Source of the DNA: a virus
Virus record (IMG/VR): IMGVR_UViG_3300032236_002285
Coordinates: 412,237 to 476,236 of that record
Reading direction: 5' to 3' (one strand)
DNA length: 64,000 nt
Positions 8,615 to 18,446 of the stretch are shown here, one piece after another. A program made the position numbers and the translations under genes. Position 1 is the first letter of the stretch. Each line of letters begins with the position of its first letter. The notes beneath the pieces were generated by a model, which saw nothing but the letters and a program-made list of their open reading frames with translations, was not told the DNA's origin and did no database searches.

Positions 8615-8860
8615 TTATCTAATTGGTTTGTAATTAGGAATAGCACCTTTGTAATTAGTGTTACCTTTTCTGATTTCTTCATGTTCAGCTTCTACTGCTG
8701 CTTGATATTCAGGATCATTCTTTTCATCCTGTTTACAATTCATACAAATAACATCTTCATTAAACATAGACATTGTAGTAACACCATTAGTTGGCTCACC
8801 ACATCTATCACAGATAGATTTATTCATTTCAAATGATTCGTATGTTTTTAAGTGTTTCAT
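8615..8860 (-). CDS. Zinc-ribbon protein with N-terminal MKHLKTYESF motif
   Basis: 81 residues. MKHLKTYESFE opening, then CDRCGEP and CMNC (about residues 17-40) making a four-cysteine zinc ribbon, then an acidic helix and a basic tail (NYKGAIPNYKPIR). Its ATG shares the last base of the stop of the gene at 8860. The motif plus the late context suggest it is carried in virions; partner unknown. Confidence 0.75.
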   Translation of the reverse strand: MKHLKTYESFEMNKSICDRCGEPTNGVTTMSMFNEDVICMNCKQDEKNDPEYQAAVEAEHEEIRKGNTNYKGAIPNYKPIR

Positions 8861-9372
8861 TATTTCTTAATAGTATTGATATCATTCTTTTGAAAGTCAT
8901 CAAAACTCATAACTTTCTTTTCACCATTTTTAGATTGACCTGATGTGAAATCTTGTTTTTTAGCAAAAACACTTTTAAGAGCTTTTAAGTCTAATTTTTT
9001 AGTTCTTGATTTCTTACCGGTTCTTGGTCCGTGGTCATTACCCATTGGTGCTGGTATTTTCTGAAATACTCTATTAGCACCACTTGGATTATAAGGAACA
9101 TCAACATCACCTGAACCTGTTGTACCACCGTGAGATGCCCAACTTGTACCAATTGTAGCACCTGCTAAACCTGAAGGTTGAGCATTAACAACAGCACCCA
9201 TACCACCAACAGCTGGACCACCAGTAGCAGAAGTACCACCACCATCTTCAAGAAGACTTTCTCTGTTTGATATTTTCTCACAAAGTTTCAAATACCCTTC
9301 TTCAGAAGAAAGATTTTCTTTTTCCATTGTTTCTTTTAAAAGATGTAATTGGTATAATGATAATTGATTCAT
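8860..9372 (-). CDS. Glycine-rich probable structural protein
   Basis: 170 residues. Helical N-terminus (QLHLLKETMEKENLSSEEGYLKL), then a Gly/Ala/Thr-rich stretch (~residues 43-90), a conserved-looking PSGANRVFQKIPAPMGNDHGP segment, and a basic C-terminal region (KKSRTKKLDLKALKSVFAKK). Composition resembles virion linker or scaffold-type proteins. Not recognised. AT box at 9377-9388 lies 4 nt before its ATG. Confidence 0.7.
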   Translation of the reverse strand: MNQLSLYQLHLLKETMEKENLSSEEGYLKLCEKISNRESLLEDGGGTSATGGPAVGGMGAVVNAQPSGLAGATIGTSWASHGGTTGSGDVDVPYNPSGANRVFQKIPAPMGNDHGPRTGKKSRTKKLDLKALKSVFAKKQDFTSGQSKNGEKKVMSFDDFQKNDINTIKK

Positions 9373-9376
9373 AAAC

Positions 9377-9388
9377 TTATATATTAAA
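9377..9388 (-). promoter_or_regulatory. Late-type AT-box promoter
   Basis: TTTAATATATAA on the minus strand, 4 nt upstream of the ATG at 9372. Confidence 0.5.
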
Positions 9389-9453
9389 TATTAAACTCAC
9401 TATTTTGTTTTCAACAAAAGCAGTGACTAATTATATATAAACTACCTATTTGT

Positions 9454-10086
9454 ATGAGCAAGATAAAACAACTTGAGATTAAAAAACTATTGAAAGAGTT
9501 AGATTTTATTGAATCTGATTATAACTATAAAAGTGAAATAATAAATGAGGCTGATAGTAATTTCATTAAAACGGTTAATGATCTACTTGAAGAGCATCCA
9601 TTATTAAAAGAGGTATTTGACAAAAAAATTAATAGTAAGCTAGATCAAATATTTGAAAAAAAATCAGAACAGATAAAAGAAAAGATTGAAGTTGATATCG
9701 AAAAAGAAAATCAAGAGGAAGTATTTGAAGATGTTATAATTGAAAAGTTTGTAGATGATAAGGTTAAAAAACTTTATAGAGAAATAGCTAAACTAACACA
9801 TCCAGATAGAGTCAGTAATAAAAAACTAAACGACCTGTATATTAAAGCAACCGATTGCTATCATAACAATGATAGACCCGGAACTTATACTATTTGTGAT
9901 GAGTTAGATATAGACTATGAACCAGATGATTCAGATAATCAAATGATAAGTAGTAAGATTTCTAGCATTAAAGGTAAGATTAATTTCATAGAATCAACTA
10001 TGACTTGGAATTGGTACCACTCAAATGATGAAAAAGAAAAAGAACAAATGGTGTTAAGATATATTAAAAATAGATTAGATAATTGA
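9454..10086 (+). CDS. J-domain (DnaJ-like) protein
   Basis: 210 residues. The segment KLYREIAKLTHPDRV (about 107-120) holds the HPD triad (116-118) that in J-domains stimulates DnaK/Hsp70 ATPase. It is preceded by a long charged helix and followed by an amphipathic helix (DLYIKATDCYHNND). No Gly/Phe or zinc region, so a specialised co-chaperone that may redirect host DnaK to virion assembly. Its end overlaps the convergent gene at 10075 by 12 bp. Confidence 0.8.
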   Translation: MSKIKQLEIKKLLKELDFIESDYNYKSEIINEADSNFIKTVNDLLEEHPLLKEVFDKKINSKLDQIFEKKSEQIKEKIEVDIEKENQEEVFEDVIIEKFVDDKVKKLYREIAKLTHPDRVSNKKLNDLYIKATDCYHNNDRPGTYTICDELDIDYEPDDSDNQMISSKISSIKGKINFIESTMTWNWYHSNDEKEKEQMVLRYIKNRLDN

Positions 10087-10707
10087 TATTTTAACTTTTC
10101 TTTCGTTTAATAATGATTGTAACTCATCTTTTCTGAAAAATCTCTTATAAATATCGTTTTCCTTATCAAGGTTTTGAAGTTCCCAAGTATTACCATCAGC
10201 TGTTGTGTAGATATAATTCTCGTCACCATCTGCAACTTCAATAGTTTTAGATGAAAGTTTATCATAAAACTTTTTAACATCACCATTAATTTGAAATAGT
10301 TTAACATCTTCCCAGTCTTTATTAGTTTCATTCCATGTTTGAAAAGCAATATAAACAGGGTTTTCTAGTTCATTGGAATTAATATCATAAATAAACATCC
10401 ATTTACAAGGTTTATTGACAAATGTTTGATAATCTTCTGTATTTTGAACTGGTGACTTTTTCAAACCTAAAGAAGATAGAGAATTAATAAATTCTATGTT
10501 ATCTGATAAAAAGTCTAAAGTAAGTCTACCTTGATAAAAATCTTTAGGTAATTTTAAAGTATCAAAAATATCTTTTTCTTCAGCTGAAATAGCCGAAAGA
10601 AGCACATCATGCCATATATTCATCGATTCTAGTATATCAACTGACATAGTAACCAAGTCGATAACTAAAGATTCTTTGAATTGTTTGTATGTTTTTATTG
10701 TCTTCAT
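10075..10707 (-). CDS. Unknown protein with N-terminal MKTIKTYKQFKE motif
   Basis: 210 residues. Begins MKTIKTYKQFKES, close to the T4 internal-protein targeting peptide MKTYQEFIAE in spacing of K, Y/F and E. The rest is a soluble alpha/beta protein with many Trp and Asp residues (WMFIYDINSNELENPVYIAFQTWNE), not recognised. Divergent from the gene at 10763 and sharing one palindromic AT box with it. Confidence 0.75.
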   Translation of the reverse strand: MKTIKTYKQFKESLVIDLVTMSVDILESMNIWHDVLLSAISAEEKDIFDTLKLPKDFYQGRLTLDFLSDNIEFINSLSSLGLKKSPVQNTEDYQTFVNKPCKWMFIYDINSNELENPVYIAFQTWNETNKDWEDVKLFQINGDVKKFYDKLSSKTIEVADGDENYIYTTADGNTWELQNLDKENDIYKRFFRKDELQSLLNERKVKISII

Positions 10708-10724
10708 AAAAAAAGAATTAATAC

Positions 10725-10744
10725 TTTTAATATATATATTAAAA
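10725..10744. promoter_or_regulatory. Bidirectional AT-box promoter
   Basis: Perfect 20-bp palindrome TTTTAATATATATATTAAAA centred between divergent genes starting at 10707 (minus) and 10763 (plus), spaced 17 and 18 nt from their ATGs. Confidence 0.55.
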
Positions 10745-10762
10745 TACTACATCACAAATCGA

Positions 10763-12136
10763 ATGAAATGGTTGAGAGGTTATAAATTATTCAAAGAAGC
10801 TAAGCAAGAAAAATCTTATAAGAATTTAATTAATGAGATATGTACTTGTATGGTACTCTTAAACAATGAATTCTTAGATAATTTATTAGATAGAGGATTG
10901 AAAGCAAGATATTCTGAAAACTCAGAAATATTTGTTACTGACTTAAAAAATTTGTTATTAGCTAAGAATAGATTGAATTTAGGTAAGTTTGAAGGTGATA
11001 CTTGTATTGCTGATGATGAGCTAGCAAAGGTTAATATGGCTTTTGATGGTATTGAGTTTGATATTGAGAAAGATTGGGATAAATTAGTTTCTGCTAGAAC
11101 AACTGCTAGAAATATTATTGATAAGTTATTATTAGATTCTAAACTAAAACCAGAGATGATTAAAAATATCTACTGGATTGGTCCTAATAAAGATACCGAT
11201 CATGAGGAAGATATAGTTATAGAAGATAAAAATGGTCAACAATATAGTTTTTACTTAAATAAAAATCTTGCTACACAAAAAACTGCTTCATTTAGTTTAT
11301 TTGCTGATGACTTGATTGGTGCTGATATTGATAAATTATATAAAGATGAGTATTTACCTAAATGGGATAAATTAACTCAAGAATGGATTAGATTAATCTA
11401 TGAGAATGCTAATAAAAATATTCAACAATTAATTGAGAAGTTTATTGACCCTAAAAGAATTGATACAATTGGTTATTTTGAATACTATGACATAAGACAT
11501 AAAGACCCAAAATTCAAACACTTAGGTGAATTTGTTAGAGAGTTTGAAAAGAATATTTTAAAGTTTTCAGATTTAATGTCTGAAATATGGAAGAATAAAG
11601 ATAATTGCTTTATGGACTCAAATAGAGTTACTAAGGAATGGATGGAAGTTAAAATAGTTATTCTTAACTCTAAAATTCTTGAGAATCTATTAACAACAAG
11701 TCTTAAATCAAATCATGTTGATGATATTCAAAAAGTTGAAGATAGTTGGAAATTGGCTGGTGGAACCGTTAAGATGAAACTATTTAAGACTTTAGTTGAA
11801 AAAATGGGTTGTCTAGAAAGACCTGTTTACTTCTTGGGTAAAAATGGTGACATCTTTAATCTAGTCCCATCAAGAGAATTCTTTAGAGAAAACTATGATG
11901 ACTTAAATATTAAATTTGATTATCATGTTAACTTTAATGTTAGTGACGAAGAAGAGAATAATGATTTCACAATTAAAATAAAACTAGAGTTAGATGACAA
12001 CACATTGATAGATATGTTTGTTATAGTTAAATTCTCTGGTGGTGAAATGTCTGGTAAATTATCAGCTAAATATAAATTTGATATCGCTGATAACTTTAAT
12101 TATTTAATTTCCAAAAAACAATCTAGTGTTGAATAA
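10763..12136 (+). CDS. Unknown late protein with N-terminal MKWLRGYKLFKEA motif
   Basis: 457 residues from the ATG at 10763. A longer frame from 10676 would put a hydrophobic leader across the promoter, so the internal ATG with MKWLRGYKLFKEA is preferred. The body is helical and acidic with many Lys/Asp/Glu (FDIEKDWDKLVSARTTARNII), ending in a beta-rich domain (FTIKIKLELDDNTLIDMFVIV). No family recognised. Motif and promoter suggest a virion protein. Confidence 0.8.
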   Translation: MKWLRGYKLFKEAKQEKSYKNLINEICTCMVLLNNEFLDNLLDRGLKARYSENSEIFVTDLKNLLLAKNRLNLGKFEGDTCIADDELAKVNMAFDGIEFDIEKDWDKLVSARTTARNIIDKLLLDSKLKPEMIKNIYWIGPNKDTDHEEDIVIEDKNGQQYSFYLNKNLATQKTASFSLFADDLIGADIDKLYKDEYLPKWDKLTQEWIRLIYENANKNIQQLIEKFIDPKRIDTIGYFEYYDIRHKDPKFKHLGEFVREFEKNILKFSDLMSEIWKNKDNCFMDSNRVTKEWMEVKIVILNSKILENLLTTSLKSNHVDDIQKVEDSWKLAGGTVKMKLFKTLVEKMGCLERPVYFLGKNGDIFNLVPSREFFRENYDDLNIKFDYHVNFNVSDEEENNDFTIKIKLELDDNTLIDMFVIVKFSGGEMSGKLSAKYKFDIADNFNYLISKKQSSVE

Positions 12137-12187
12137 ATTTTAGGAATACATGATATAAAAATATATATCTAAAATTCTTAAAATTAA

Positions 12188-15100
12188 ATGGCTTTACCTG
12201 GTTTATTTCCACTTTACCCCGATCCAATACCAATGAAATATCAAGTTTCATTAGGTCTACCGCCTCTTCCGGTAAGTGAAATAACTAAGTCAATTGGTAT
12301 AACTTCATCAAGCTCATTTTTAGTTCCTAATATTGAATATCTTCAAAAGTTTATTGAAGGTGATTTAGGAATTGCTGATAAGGCAGTAAAAGAAACATTA
12401 TATAAAAACTTTAATGACCCTATTGCTCAGAATAATGATAAAGTATTCAAAAGCTATGCTAGTCTAAATCAAATTGACATACCAGATATTAATAAGTATA
12501 AAGTAGATGGTAAAATAAAATTCCCTAAAGAAGATGTAACAGCTCCTAATTTAGATGGCATTGGATTCAAAGCATTTGAGAAAACCATTATGACTTCTAT
12601 CTTTGAAACTCAGAAACCATATCTTGAAGTTGCTAAATTAGTTATTGCTAATGTTGCTAAAATAGAAGACATAACCGCAAGAGTCATGCCTTTATTGGGT
12701 GTTCCTCTTAAAACTAAATCGCTAAAACCAACAGGTAATAGTGGTGCGGGTGATAGACCTAAAGCAATTGGTTATCAAAATGGTGATGAGTTAAAGAAAG
12801 CTCTTTCTCAATTACAAACACTAACTAATCAAGGATCAAAGATAAAAATAGATAAAAATGGTAATGCTACTCAAAGTATAACACCAACCGGAACAGCAAG
12901 CGTTTCGGGTAACGGTGATAATACAAACTGGCAGATACTATCAAGTGTTTATTCAACTGGTAAATTCATACCAGGCATAGACTATCAATATACTTATATT
13001 GATTTACCAAGCCAAACAAAGAACACACCAGAAACAGCTGACTTAAATTTAGGAGATGATGATCCATATAGTGGTTATAAACCAGAGAGAATAATATTGG
13101 GTATATTTAGATCGGATGGAACGCCATTAGATCCTAATGAATATCTAAAGACTATTGGTTCAAATGGCAATAATATAACATATAATGAAACAAATTTCAA
13201 AAGAGCTGATTGGGTATTAAAATCACCGAAGTGGCATTTACCACCATATCTTTCAGATACAAGATCGGCTATTTACTCTTGGCCGGCATTTGGCTCACCA
13301 ACATATAAGTGGAAAGGTCCTTTATTATTAACTCAAGATAGTAAGACGAAACCAGCGGATGGTTGGGAAATAATGAAATATGAAAAAGGAGATAAGAATG
13401 TAATTACCGGAGATGACGCTATCGAAGGTGACCCAATAATAACTGGGTTTGATACTAATCAAATTAATGAGTATAAGTCTTATTTTACCGATACGGTTAA
13501 ATATAAAATGAATCAATCTGATGGTTTAGAACAAACAGAAAAAGATCAATATTCTAATGAAATAATTAGCAAACTAAATATTCAATCACATCTTCAAAAT
13601 GTTTACTTATATGGTCAATCAAAGTCATCTGTTTACAAACAAATTAATAATAAACCGGCTTACCCTGAATCATTAAAAATATCTTTTAAGCCTTTTCAGA
13701 TATATTCAGCATCGGCTTCTCAAGATGTTAATCTTGCTGCTTATAATAAATCAGTGGGTTTACAACCAGGATTTATTTGGATTGATCCAGAATCTGATTA
13801 TGAAACAAAGATAATAAGAGTTGATCCTACAACTAAAATTGCTTTTGAAGAGGGAAAAGGTCAGCCTCAAATTTCATCAACAATTAAATCATTTGTTAAA
13901 AACAAAGCCAGTTTTAGTATATCTAATGGTCAAAACTTTAATATTGATATTCAAAAGAACGGCTTAGTAACGGAATCATTTACAAATGTTAATCAGTATG
14001 TTCTTGAAAATTGGAATTATAATTCAGATACTAATTTACCACCAGAAAATAGATTTGAGAATACTAACTTTTATAACATCTCTATTTGGTCAACAACACC
14101 TACAAAAGACTATGTTAATAAATCAGGAACAATAGAATTAAATCCTGACTCCTACTATCGTGAGTTAGTTAGAGAAAATGATAAATGGCTATATAAATCA
14201 TATATCTATGATAGCAATGGTGATAAATCTTATGTCGTGATATCAGATGGTGATATACTACTTAATGATAATATGAAAACTAGAGTTAGAATTCAAAATG
14301 GTTATATTATAAGATGGTATTATGCTTATAATAGAGTATTTAATGCTACAAACCTACCCGCATTTGGAAAAGGAAGAAACTTAGTATTAAACTACACAAA
14401 CGATTTGGATTCAAATTCTAACTTAATCATAAACACAACAGATACTGATATACCTTTATATCAATTAAAAGTCGAAAATAGTGATTTTCCTTATGGTAAA
14501 ATTATAGACCCATCAAAAATAACTAACGACAACTTAATTAAAGACCAATTATTCTCAAAAGGTAAGTATGGTCATGGTGATGCTGAAAATCCACAAGAGA
14601 TAGAAGTTATACAAAGATATATGCTAACTGATTTAGACACAGAGTCTTATTATATCATAGAGGGAGTTTTAACAGAAAAAAATACACAAACTGACACGGT
14701 ACCTTCAACAGGCGGCGCTGCGTCCGGTGGTGGTTATTATAGACTACCACATGCTTTAGGTGCGACTAAAGTTTTCTTATCTTTATTAGTAGATATCTTT
14801 TCAAAGTTAATACCTCAAATAACTAAGATGATAGCTCTTTTCAAAAATCCAGGAAGTTTTATAATAGACATTATACAAAGAAAGTTAGGTGAAGGTTTTT
14901 CTATTTTTTCTAAACAATCATTTGATACATTTGAAAAGGCAAAATCTATTTCAAATAAGAAAGTTGATAGCACCAATAGAGTATCCGATAAGGTTAATAG
15001 GCTTAAAGATACATTTAAAAACTCACCATTATCTAATGTGGTTTATGTTGATAAAAAAGGTAATTACAAATTTTTACTTGATGGTGTAGCTATGTTACCA

Positions 15101-16483
15101 TTTGAGATGTTTGGTTTAAGTATTCCTTTTGGTGCTGATTTGAACTTTTCTAATTTACCTGATGTGCCTATAAAATTAATAACAGATGTTAAAACAGCAA
15201 AAGCTAAAAATATTCAAGACTTCTTAAAACCTAAGTTAAAAGAATTTAACGGACCAGGTAGTACCGGTGTTGCGCCAACAGGAGCAGGAAAGCTAGCACC
15301 TGGATTAAATATCTCAGATATAAAGTCAATTAAAGATGATCCTATTTATAATACTAATGTAAATAATGGTAAAACCAATCCTAATGATTATCAGATTATT
15401 GATGTTAAATATTCAACTGGTTCTTATATAAATGGTGTGAATTATAATTATATTTATATTAATCAAGATGAAGATAAAATATTAACTGATGCTAATAATT
15501 TAGTAAATACTCCTAATGAAGCGGTCGATTTACCTAAGGCTCAAAAAACTTTACAGGATTTGAATGATGCTCAAAAGAAAGACCCTACAAATGAGGCAAT
15601 AAAAGATATGATTAATAAACTTAAAAATAAGTTAGCAAATCTTTCTGATAATACTCAACCAATTATTAAAATGTTATTAGGCTTTGTTACAATACCTGTA
15701 AAAATAATTGGTGGTATAATAAGTTGGTTAATGGACTTTTTCAAAAGTCTAACAAATCCACTAACACTACCTGCTAAAATAGCAGAATTATTATCTTTTA
15801 GTTGGCTCATGAAGTTTTTCACACCTATTGGTATGATGGAACTTATAGGATTTAAGTTTGAACCAGCTAAACTAGCAGAGTGGCTTGCCTTGGTTAAGGT
15901 ACCAAGTGTAAAACCACCTAATATATCACCTAAAATACCAGATGGTTTTGATTTACCAAGTGCTCATTATTACAAGGATGCAACACCAAAAGGTAGATTT
16001 TTAATACCAGATGATTTTGATATAGCTGACTTAAATATGGTAATTGCTGCTCCGTTTATTCCTAAATTACCAACCTATACAGCTAGACAATTCAGAGAGA
16101 ATCCAACAAGACCTATTAAGTTAATATTGCCTTTTCTTTGTTTCTTTGAAAAAATAATAAATGGTATAATTGATTTTATTTGGTCAACATTAGGTATAGA
16201 AGCTTTAATACCAGCACCTCATATAAAATTATGTAGTAATTCAGTAAATCCTAGTATAAGTGATGCTGTTAAGATAGCTGATGACTTGAAGAAAACGGGA
16301 ACTGAACCGGTTGCTACAGGTGGTACCTTTAGTAATGGTAGTAGCACTAATATACCAACAGATGCTGGGTTTTTATATGATATAACTCTTGATAATGGGA
16401 CCGTAGTAAAAGGTTTAAACTATGAAGAAATGCAAAAGTATATTAAAGACCATGAGAATATTGGTTATGATTTTAAATTCTAA
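12188..16483 (+). CDS. Giant tail/baseplate structural protein
   Basis: 1431 residues, the longest gene here. Opens with a Pro-rich MALPGLFPLYPDPIPMKYQ. Residues ~248-290 (SVYSTGKFIPGIDYQYTYI) and ~1075-1110 (KYSTGSYINGVNYNYIYI) are an internal repeat. Amphipathic or hydrophobic stretches occur near 860-900 (FLSLLVDIFSKLIPQITKMIALF) and 1165-1200 (IPVKIIGGIISWLMDFF). Size, repeats and position beside other virion genes fit a baseplate wedge, tail hub or tape-measure-like protein; no specific family recognised. A TATATA stretch lies ~20 nt upstream. Confidence 0.75.
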   Translation: MALPGLFPLYPDPIPMKYQVSLGLPPLPVSEITKSIGITSSSSFLVPNIEYLQKFIEGDLGIADKAVKETLYKNFNDPIAQNNDKVFKSYASLNQIDIPDINKYKVDGKIKFPKEDVTAPNLDGIGFKAFEKTIMTSIFETQKPYLEVAKLVIANVAKIEDITARVMPLLGVPLKTKSLKPTGNSGAGDRPKAIGYQNGDELKKALSQLQTLTNQGSKIKIDKNGNATQSITPTGTASVSGNGDNTNWQILSSVYSTGKFIPGIDYQYTYIDLPSQTKNTPETADLNLGDDDPYSGYKPERIILGIFRSDGTPLDPNEYLKTIGSNGNNITYNETNFKRADWVLKSPKWHLPPYLSDTRSAIYSWPAFGSPTYKWKGPLLLTQDSKTKPADGWEIMKYEKGDKNVITGDDAIEGDPIITGFDTNQINEYKSYFTDTVKYKMNQSDGLEQTEKDQYSNEIISKLNIQSHLQNVYLYGQSKSSVYKQINNKPAYPESLKISFKPFQIYSASASQDVNLAAYNKSVGLQPGFIWIDPESDYETKIIRVDPTTKIAFEEGKGQPQISSTIKSFVKNKASFSISNGQNFNIDIQKNGLVTESFTNVNQYVLENWNYNSDTNLPPENRFENTNFYNISIWSTTPTKDYVNKSGTIELNPDSYYRELVRENDKWLYKSYIYDSNGDKSYVVISDGDILLNDNMKTRVRIQNGYIIRWYYAYNRVFNATNLPAFGKGRNLVLNYTNDLDSNSNLIINTTDTDIPLYQLKVENSDFPYGKIIDPSKITNDNLIKDQLFSKGKYGHGDAENPQEIEVIQRYMLTDLDTESYYIIEGVLTEKNTQTDTVPSTGGAASGGGYYRLPHALGATKVFLSLLVDIFSKLIPQITKMIALFKNPGSFIIDIIQRKLGEGFSIFSKQSFDTFEKAKSISNKKVDSTNRVSDKVNRLKDTFKNSPLSNVVYVDKKGNYKFLLDGVAMLPFEMFGLSIPFGADLNFSNLPDVPIKLITDVKTAKAKNIQDFLKPKLKEFNGPGSTGVAPTGAGKLAPGLNISDIKSIKDDPIYNTNVNNGKTNPNDYQIIDVKYSTGSYINGVNYNYIYINQDEDKILTDANNLVNTPNEAVDLPKAQKTLQDLNDAQKKDPTNEAIKDMINKLKNKLANLSDNTQPIIKMLLGFVTIPVKIIGGIISWLMDFFKSLTNPLTLPAKIAELLSFSWLMKFFTPIGMMELIGFKFEPAKLAEWLALVKVPSVKPPNISPKIPDGFDLPSAHYYKDATPKGRFLIPDDFDIADLNMVIAAPFIPKLPTYTARQFRENPTRPIKLILPFLCFFEKIINGIIDFIWSTLGIEALIPAPHIKLCSNSVNPSISDAVKIADDLKKTGTEPVATGGTFSNGSSTNIPTDAGFLYDITLDNGTVVKGLNYEEMQKYIKDHENIGYDFKF

Positions 16484-16535
16484 TAAACATTTTAGTAAGC
16501 TTCATATATAACTAAAAACATAAATTAAATTAAAA

Positions 16536-16757
16536 ATGGGAAAAGCAGCAAAAGAACACCGTAAGAAAGTTCAAGCAAGAAACAATCGCATCAATCAACA
16601 AAAGCAAAAAGTGCAAAAGATGCAAAAAGATTTTATCATGAATTTGATTAAGCAAGAGCAAGAAAAAGGAATGTTTGAGAATAATCCAAGTATTACACCA
16701 ATGCCGGGATTGAATGGACCAGCAATCGATACAACAATAGAAGGACCTTCTATCTAA
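16536..16757 (+). CDS. Small basic virion-type protein
   Basis: 73 residues. Strongly basic helical N-terminal half (GKAAKEHRKKVQARNNRINQ, then QKQKVQKMQKDF) and a neutral Pro/Gly/Ile tail (ITPMPGLNGPAIDTTIEGPSI). Follows the giant structural gene by 52 bp with its own TATATAA box at about 16505. May be a nucleic-acid-binding or linker component of the virion; not recognised. Confidence 0.75.
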   Translation: MGKAAKEHRKKVQARNNRINQQKQKVQKMQKDFIMNLIKQEQEKGMFENNPSITPMPGLNGPAIDTTIEGPSI

Positions 16758-16763
16758 TACTAT

Positions 16764-16943
16764 TTAAAATAAAAAAAAGGCTTTGCTTGGTTGAACTAAT
16801 TTAGTTCTCTCAAACAGAGCCTTATTTATTTTAGCAACAAGATATTTTCTTGCTAGTTCCGTCTTAGGACAAGATGGCTTTTCCATCTTACACTTAATAA
16901 GGTACCAATTTGCTAAAAGAATCGAATCTATGTCTTGTTTCAT
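16764..16943 (-). CDS. Small unknown protein (59 residues)
   Basis: ATG at 16943, TAA at 16764. Starts MKQDIDSILLANWYLIKCKM and continues EKPSCPKTELARKYLVAKI; the first ~45 residues look like a helical protein with two Cys, while the last ~15 codons lie inside the terminator hairpin. Upstream is an AT-rich TTTAAATATTAA leader. Convergent with 16757. Real expression is plausible, function unknown. Confidence 0.5.
   Translation of the reverse strand: MKQDIDSILLANWYLIKCKMEKPSCPKTELARKYLVAKINKALFERTKLVQPSKAFFLF
16771..16812. terminator. Bidirectional hairpin terminator
   Basis: AAGGCTTTG pairs with CAGAGCCTT (one G-T pair), enclosing GAACTA-att-TAGTTC. Flanked by an A-run on the left and a T-rich stretch on the right, between convergent genes ending at 16757 and 16764. 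Confidence 0.7.
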
Positions 16944-17001
16944 TTAATATTTAAACTTTTAATGAGATTATATATAAAAAAATAAAATCAATTTTCTTAT
17001 T

Positions 17002-18087
17002 TTGAAAAATAAATCTACATACACAACACCTACACTGAATCTTAATGTAAATAAAGATGATGCTGAATTAAATGACTTTTTATATTGTTGGGAACAATTT
17101 GGAACTCGTCCTAATAAAATAGTTATACATAATACATACTCAACAAAGCCATTTAACCAGCTTTTATCAGAGTTAATAATTGAAAAAAATTATTTTACAG
17201 AGATTTTACCAGCAGAAGATGAGTTTGTCATCAATGATAAAATGTTTGTTAAAATAACAGATGAAGTTTATTGCGCATATGTGGTTGTTGATAGAAAACA
17301 TGAAAACTCTATTATCAGCGAACTAACATTCTTTTACAAATCAGAAGAAGATTTCAAAACTATTCAAGAAATTGTAGAAGATCTAAATACTTGCACACTT
17401 AATTTTCAAGAAGAAGAATCTAATAATCTAAATACAATTGCGCTAAGCACTACCAGTGGTTTAGAAATAGAGCCTATTGAAATGTCTGAGCTAGATATTG
17501 ATAATTTTGATTTGTATTACACAAAGAGTACCGGTAAAGATATTAACAAACTAGTAAAAGAGATTAAAAAATCTGATAAAGGTTTAAGTATATTATACGG
17601 TGAAAGAGGAACAGGTAAAACATCAGTTATTAACTTCTTAGCATCTAAACTTGATAGAATTGTAATATTCATACCAAATAGTATGATTGAACACACTATA
17701 AACAATCCAGAGTTTAGAAAATTCTTAAAAAGATATACCAAACCGGTAATTGTAATTGATGATTGTGAGATGATGTTTCATGAATATTTTAATAAATCAA
17801 ATATGTTTGTAAATAATCTTTTACAAATGGTAGATGGTTTCTTATCTGATTCAATGGAGGTAAATGTAGTTGCTATATTTAATGTTAATAGTGATGATGA
17901 AATAGACCATTCTCTTTTAGAGTCAAATAACTTGATAAGAGTTATTGAATTTGATCATTTATCATCTGAAGAAGCAACGGATTTATCTGAATTTATAGGA
18001 TACAAAAAGCAATATAAAAACAAAACAAAGGTTTTAGATATAATAAGGAATAGAAAACCAAAGGATGTGAAGGAGTTTGGTTTGTAA
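17002..18087 (+). CDS. AAA-type ATPase
   Basis: 361 residues from a TTG start; no in-frame ATG precedes the conserved-looking N-terminus and a TATATA box lies ~25 nt upstream, so TTG is accepted. Residues 1-180 form an N-terminal adaptor domain. The AAA core has Walker A GERGTGKT (200-207), Walker B VIVIDDCE (249-256) and sensor-like AIFNVNSDDEIDHSLLE. Likely an energy-dependent remodeller or motor; role unknown. It heads a rightward cluster with the membrane coiled-coil gene and DNA methyltransferase. Confidence 0.85.
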   Translation: MKNKSTYTTPTLNLNVNKDDAELNDFLYCWEQFGTRPNKIVIHNTYSTKPFNQLLSELIIEKNYFTEILPAEDEFVINDKMFVKITDEVYCAYVVVDRKHENSIISELTFFYKSEEDFKTIQEIVEDLNTCTLNFQEEESNNLNTIALSTTSGLEIEPIEMSELDIDNFDLYYTKSTGKDINKLVKEIKKSDKGLSILYGERGTGKTSVINFLASKLDRIVIFIPNSMIEHTINNPEFRKFLKRYTKPVIVIDDCEMMFHEYFNKSNMFVNNLLQMVDGFLSDSMEVNVVAIFNVNSDDEIDHSLLESNNLIRVIEFDHLSSEEATDLSEFIGYKKQYKNKTKVLDIIRNRKPKDVKEFGL

Positions 18088-18104
18088 AAAAAATATATAT
18101 ACAC

Positions 18105-18446
18105 ATGATTTCAGAACTAAAAGATGACGAAATATTAGATTTCTTGATGACTTCCGACTTCGAAGATGATTATTCTCCAACAGAGCTAAAATATCTATTG
18201 GTTAAATGGAGATATTTTTACAGACTTCAAAACGGTGCGTTAGAAAGAAGGTCAGTTGATTTAGAAGGTAAAATAAGAATTTTAGAAGAAAAAGTTAATG
18301 CTCAAGAAAGAGAGAAAACAAATCTTCAAATTCAATTAGCTGATAGTCAAAACACCATCGATAGTATGAAAAACAGAAATCTTACCTTCAAGGAAAGATG
18401 GTCTGGAAAAATTATTCTAAAAGAAGATGAAAATACAAGAGTTTAA
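18105..18446 (+). CDS. Coiled-coil protein
   Basis: 113 residues. N-terminal helical domain (DDEILDFLMTSDFEDDYSPTE; KYLLVKWRYFYRLQNGALERR) then a heptad coiled coil (~45-95, DLEGKIRILEEKVNAQEREK). Overlaps the next gene by 20 bp, so translation is coupled. Probably forms a complex with the membrane coiled-coil protein that follows. Confidence 0.75.
   Translation: MISELKDDEILDFLMTSDFEDDYSPTELKYLLVKWRYFYRLQNGALERRSVDLEGKIRILEEKVNAQEREKTNLQIQLADSQNTIDSMKNRNLTFKERWSGKIILKEDENTRV

Noticed and set aside
10676-10762. Longer N-terminus of the gene at 10763
   Set aside because: It would cross the promoter palindrome and add a hydrophobic leader; the internal ATG gives the shared motif.
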